In this document: in pieces, positions 5,475 through 7,698 of the stretch
Numbering within the stretch: position 1 is the first letter of the stretch
How the letters are laid out: the number at the start of each line of letters is the position of its first letter
Assembly: GCA_050946775.1 (NCBI GenBank)
Contig: JBMNVL010000090.1
Location: 1-7,698 of the forward strand
From: UMGS1474 sp050946775
Lineage (GTDB): Bacteria > Bacillota > Clostridia > Oscillospirales > Acutalibacteraceae
Direction: 5' to 3'
Length of the DNA: 7,698 nt
Made by a program: the position numbers and the translations under genes
The notes under the pieces: generated by a model
Told to the model about the DNA's origin: nothing
Databases searched by the model: none
The model's input: the letters and a program-made list of their open reading frames with translations, nothing else

Positions 5475-6334
5475 TGGATTGCCTCCTTTTGCTGCTGCCA
5501 CATTTGCTGCATGGTCAACGCGTCCTCGGCCTGGGTGCCGCTGGACTCGCAGATCACCGTCGGCTCCAGATCCCGCCGGGCGATCAGCGCCATCAGCGGC
5601 ATCGGCTCGGGGCCGAAGATGTCGTCGGCAAAGGTGAGGTGTTTTTTCTCCCCGCCCGCCGAATACTCGATTTTGGAAAAATGGATGTGAAACGCCCGGG
5701 CGCGTTCCTCGCCCAGCGTGTTCCGGATGCGATCGACCGCCCCGGCAAACGCCTCGGCGGAATTCATCCCGCCGCCGGTGCGGCAGTTGAGATGGCCGAA
5801 ATCGACGCAGGGCAAAAACCGCTCGTCCACCCCGCACAGGGTGAGCACCTCGTCGAGATCGCCCAGTTGATTGATCTTGCCCATGGTTTCGGGACAGATG
5901 CGCACCGCGGCCAATCCCTCCTCGTCCAGCGCCCGCTGCGCCAGCGCCAGCGTCTGCGCCGCCAGGGCGGTGGCCTCCTCGCGGGTGCGGCCGCCCAGTC
6001 CGCCGGGATGCACCACGATCCGGCTGCCGCCCATCCAATGGACGATCCGGCCGCTTTCGACGATATAGCGCACGCTGTTGAGCCGCTTTTCCTCCTCGGC
6101 GGAGGCAAGCGAGATATAATACGGCGCGTGAACCGACACGGCGATGCCGTGCTCGGCGGCTTTTTTGCCAAACGCCTCGGCGGTGGCCTGCGGCACCCGG
6201 GTGCCGTGACCGCATTGGTATTCGTAAGCGGTCAGCCCCATTTGCCGCAGCCAGCCGGGGACTTGCAGATTGGATTTGTACCCGGCCTCGCGAAACGAGT
6301 CGCTGTTGCCCGCCGGGCCGAATTTGGGCGGCAT
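5471..6334 (-). CDS. Endonuclease IV-like / xylose isomerase-like TIM-barrel protein
   Basis: This is a 287-residue protein of the AP endonuclease family 2 / xylose isomerase-like TIM-barrel superfamily, almost the same length as E. coli endonuclease IV. By eye, the endonuclease IV metal ligands align well: H69 in HAPYYISL, H109 in VVHPGG, E149 in CPETMGK, D178 and H181 in CVDFGHLNC, H216 in HIHFSK and E263 in ICESSG. The usual Asp-Arg-His triplet near residue 230 is instead Glu-Lys-Lys followed by His232. The fold and a metal-dependent active site are therefore likely. Whether it cuts abasic DNA or acts on a sugar phosphate is not decided. The start at 6334 has a GGGAGGG site six bases upstream. 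The stop overlaps the aroQ start as ATGA, so translation is probably coupled. No signal peptide is seen; a cytoplasmic enzyme is inferred. Confidence 0.82.
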   Translation of the reverse strand: MPPKFGPAGNSDSFREAGYKSNLQVPGWLRQMGLTAYEYQCGHGTRVPQATAEAFGKKAAEHGIAVSVHAPYYISLASAEEEKRLNSVRYIVESGRIVHWMGGSRIVVHPGGLGGRTREEATALAAQTLALAQRALDEEGLAAVRICPETMGKINQLGDLDEVLTLCGVDERFLPCVDFGHLNCRTGGGMNSAEAFAGAVDRIRNTLGEERARAFHIHFSKIEYSAGGEKKHLTFADDIFGPEPMPLMALIARRDLEPTVICESSGTQAEDALTMQQMWQQQKEAIQ

Positions 6335-6350
6335 ACGGTTCCCTCCCCCG

Positions 6351-6860
6351 TTATTTTTCGTCGTTCGACGACCGGCTCTTGTATTTCCAGCCGAGCACCA
6401 CTTTTTCCAGCCAGCGCTTGAGGGCGATGGTGGGCTTGCCCCGCTCCAGCTCGATCGGCTGCAGCAGGATGGATTTCATCCCGCACAGATTGGCGCCCAC
6501 CACGTCGGTGAACACCTGATCGCCGATGATGACGCATTCTTTGCACCGCAGACCCATCCGCCGCGCGCCGCGGATATACCCAAACGGCGAGGGCTTGCAG
6601 GCGAAGGCGATGCTGCGCAGTCCCGCCTTTTCCGCGAACGGACGCACCCGCCGGGGCAGGCCGTTGGAGACGATGGTCAGCGAAAGACCCGCCGTCTGCA
6701 TCCGTTCGATCCAATCCCGCACGTCGTCCGCCAGCTCCTGACTCTTGTAGCGGGTCAGGGTATTGTCCACGTCCAGCAGCACACCCCGCACGCCCATGGC
6801 ACGCAGGTCGCTTTCCGTAACGGCGGTGATGCGGTTTTTTCGTACGGTTGGATACAGCAT
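6351..6860 (-). CDS. yqeG: YqeG-family HAD (subclass IIIA) phosphatase
   Basis: This is a 169-residue HAD-superfamily phosphatase of the YqeG type, widespread in Firmicutes and of unsettled physiological substrate. Motif I is LLDVDNTLT with the nucleophile and acid aspartates D30 and D32, motif II is IVSNG (S65), motif III is the lysine of CKPSPFG (K89), and motif IV is IIGDQVFTDVVGAN with D114 and D119. No large cap domain is present, as expected for this subclass. The start at 6860 is chosen because AGGAG lies eight bases upstream and MLYPTVRKNR matches the family N-terminus. An upstream in-frame ATG at 6896 sits inside the promoter -10 box. It is the first gene of the operon; the TIM-barrel gene follows after 16 bases. 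The basic C-terminal tail is typical. The family call is secure; the substrate is unknown. Confidence 0.93.
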   Translation of the reverse strand: MLYPTVRKNRITAVTESDLRAMGVRGVLLDVDNTLTRYKSQELADDVRDWIERMQTAGLSLTIVSNGLPRRVRPFAEKAGLRSIAFACKPSPFGYIRGARRMGLRCKECVIIGDQVFTDVVGANLCGMKSILLQPIELERGKPTIALKRWLEKVVLGWKYKSRSSNDEK

Positions 6861-6894
6861 GGCGGATCTCCTGTACACGGAAATAGATGCTTTC

Positions 6895-6923
6895 ATTATA
6901 CCGGGTCGCGGCGCACATTACAA
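6895..6923 (-). promoter_or_regulatory. Sigma-A type promoter of the yqeG-aroQ-pepP operon
   Basis: On the minus strand, TTGTAA (6923-6918) and a perfect TATAAT (6900-6895) are separated by 17 bases. The expected transcript start is near 6888, about 28 bases upstream of the yqeG start codon. The -10 box overlaps the ATG at 6896 that would start a longer yqeG frame, which supports the shorter start. Confidence 0.8.
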
Positions 6924-6925
6924 GC

Positions 6926-6953
6926 AAAAAAGCGGGCTTTCGCCCGCTTTTTT
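6926..6953 (-). terminator. Intrinsic terminator of rpsU, symmetric in both directions
   Basis: A perfect GC stem, GCGGGC/GCCCGC, with a four-base loop is flanked by six A on one side and six T on the other, so on either strand the hairpin ends in a U-tract. The paired length is 12 bp including the A/T arms. It lies seven bases past the rpsU stop codon. There is no gene facing it on the plus strand, so its working direction is minus. The -35 box of the yqeG promoter begins three bases beyond it. Confidence 0.93.
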
Positions 6954-6960
6954 GAAAAAA

Positions 6961-7137
6961 TTATTTGTACTTTCTCTTGCGAGCCGCTTCCGATTTCTTC
7001 TTGCGCCGTACGGAAGGCTTCTCATAGTGCTCTCTTTTGCGCACCTCGGCAAGAGTACCGGCACGAGCGCAGGATTTCTTGAAACGCCGCAGGGCGCTCT
7101 CCAGGCTCTCGTTATCTTTGACTCTGACCTCTGACAT
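6961..7137 (-). CDS. rpsU: 30S ribosomal protein S21
   Basis: This encodes small-subunit ribosomal protein S21, 58 residues long, the usual size for the family. It begins MSEVRVKDNESLESALRRFK and has the typical KREHYEKPSVRRKKKSEAARKRK tail, which is extremely basic, as expected for an rRNA-binding protein. The start at 7137 is chosen because GGAGGG lies six bases upstream and the protein then begins exactly like known S21 proteins. A longer in-frame extension to 7248 would run through the promoter and is not real. The gene has its own promoter at 7196-7224 and its own terminator at 6926-6953, so it is mainly a single-gene unit. Its neighbours are leuS upstream and the yqeG operon downstream. 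S21 takes part in translation initiation on the 30S platform (family knowledge). Confidence 0.97.
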   Translation of the reverse strand: MSEVRVKDNESLESALRRFKKSCARAGTLAEVRKREHYEKPSVRRKKKSEAARKRKYK

Positions 7138-7147
7138 ACTATTCCCT

Positions 7148-7169
7148 CCCCTCCGCCTGCCGGCAGGGG
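7148..7169 (-). promoter_or_regulatory. Possible hairpin covering the rpsU ribosome binding site
   Basis: In the rpsU leader, CCCCT (7169-7165) can pair with AGGGG (7152-7148), which is part of the Shine-Dalgarno region GGGGAGGG just before the start codon. The loop contains the inner half of a 12-base palindrome, CCTGCCGGCAGG (7156-7167), which could form a competing fold. Control of rpsU translation by this structure is only a possibility: the stem is five base pairs and there is no comparative evidence. Confidence 0.3.
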
Positions 7170-7195
7170 TATTACACACAAATTGCGCAAATGAT

Positions 7196-7224
7196 ATTAT
7201 ACACGAAGAATTCATTCGCGTCAA
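7196..7224 (-). promoter_or_regulatory. Sigma-A type promoter of rpsU
   Basis: On the minus strand, TTGACG (7224-7219) and a perfect TATAAT (7201-7196) are separated by 17 bases. This is near consensus and predicts a transcript start near 7189, giving an rpsU leader of about 50 bases. It lies in the AT-rich gap between leuS and rpsU. Confidence 0.85.
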
Positions 7225-7266
7225 GTGCTTTTTTGCAAAAACGCACAAATTTGTCGAAATCCGCCG

Positions 7267-7698
7267 TCAGTTGGGACGCACCACGATGTTGACCAGCTTG
7301 CCGGGAACGTACAGCTCTTTGACCACGGTGCCCGCGGCGATCGCCCCGGCGACCTTTTCGTCCGCCCTGGCGGCGGAAAGCGCCGCCGGCTGATCGGCGT
7401 CGGCCGGGATCACCACCCGGGCGCGGACCTTGCCGTTGATCTGCACGGCGATCTCCACCGTCGACTCGGCGCATTTGCTCTCGTCGTATGCCGGCCACTG
7501 CGCCTGCGCCAGCTGTCCGCCGTAGCCCAGCCGTTCCCACAATTCCTCGGTCATATGCGGCGCGAAGGGATTGAGCAGGATCAGCAGGATGCGGTATTCT
7601 TCTCTGGTCGGGCTGCCGGCGTCGGTCAGATCGTTGATCAGCGCCATCATGGCGGCGATGGCGGTGTTGTATGTGAGGGATTCGATGTCGTCGCCCAC
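7267..7698 (-). CDS. leuS: Leucyl-tRNA synthetase, C-terminal part (cut by window edge)
   Basis: This is the last 143 codons of leucyl-tRNA synthetase, the cytoplasmic class I enzyme that charges tRNA-Leu. The gene continues past the right edge, so the first codon seen (GTG) is internal and not a start. What is visible is the end of the helical anticodon-binding domain, with NTAIAAMMALIN and then LLNPFAPHMTEELWERLG. It is followed by the small C-terminal domain with VQINGKVRARV and ends in KELYVPGKLVNIVVRPN, which matches the typical LeuS C-terminus. The catalytic HIGH and KMSKS motifs would lie outside the window. The stop codon is followed within about 45 bases by the rpsU promoter. I see no good intrinsic terminator between the two, so some leuS transcripts may run into rpsU. 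Identification is firm. Confidence 0.95.
   Translation of the reverse strand: MGDDIESLTYNTAIAAMMALINDLTDAGSPTREEYRILLILLNPFAPHMTEELWERLGYGGQLAQAQWPAYDESKCAESTVEIAVQINGKVRARVVIPADADQPAALSAARADEKVAGAIAAGTVVKELYVPGKLVNIVVRPN

Noticed and set aside
5475..6215. A long minus-strand extension upstream of aroQ that would make a fusion protein
   Set aside because: aroQ has a strong ribosome binding site and a family-typical start at 5474, and the extension is out of frame within the TIM-barrel gene. There is no real fusion.
5474..6421. A 315-codon plus-strand open frame opposite the TIM-barrel gene
   Set aside because: It is antisense to a gene with conserved metal-ligand motifs and is best explained as a shadow frame.
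7225..7262. Short palindromes ACAAATTTGT and TTTTTGCAAAAA after leuS, considered as a terminator
   Set aside because: The palindromes are AT-only or nearly so, with almost no loop, and do not form a GC stem followed by a T-run.

Overview
The window looks like a chromosomal housekeeping region of a high-GC member of the Clostridia (Bacillota). An Oscillospirales-type organism is the best guess. The evidence is the gene order yqeG / aroQ / pepP / efp, a CD1247-type acidic protein next to efp, strong AGGAGG ribosome binding sites, and sigma-A type promoters with 17-18 bp spacing. Lineage is inferred from gene order and base composition; no database comparison was possible. Every gene I can support lies on the minus strand, so transcription runs from high to low coordinates. 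The long plus-strand reading frames are mirror images of GC-rich coding sequence.

Layout in the direction of transcription: (1) the C-terminal end of leuS (leucyl-tRNA synthetase) enters from the right edge; (2) rpsU (ribosomal protein S21) has its own strong promoter and a near-symmetric terminator; (3) a second promoter directly beyond that terminator starts a compact operon: yqeG (HAD phosphatase), an endonuclease IV-like TIM-barrel protein, aroQ (type II 3-dehydroquinate dehydratase) and a pepP-like M24 peptidase. The last three genes are linked by 4-base ATGA stop/start overlaps; (4) efp (elongation factor P) follows with an extra promoter of its own, then the acidic zinc-ribbon CD1247-like gene and a strong terminator; (5) 17 bases past that terminator starts a cyclase/kynurenine-formamidase-like gene, followed by a small membrane protein with a zinc ribbon; (6) a solitary 5S rRNA gene has its own promoter and terminator; (7) rlmD/rlmCD (23S rRNA uracil-5-methyltransferase) begins 28 bases beyond the 5S U-tract.

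The common theme is translation and ribosome biology: leuS, rpsU, efp, 5S rRNA and rlmD, with shikimate and peptide metabolism genes in the middle. I found no CRISPR array, transposon, phage or defence genes, and no clear new multi-gene system. The points worth following up are the orphan 5S unit, two genes that sit directly behind strong terminators with no room for a promoter (rlmD and the cyclase gene), the endonuclease IV-like protein with an altered metal site, and the uncharacterised membrane zinc-ribbon protein. No gene-free stretch exceeds 300 bases.
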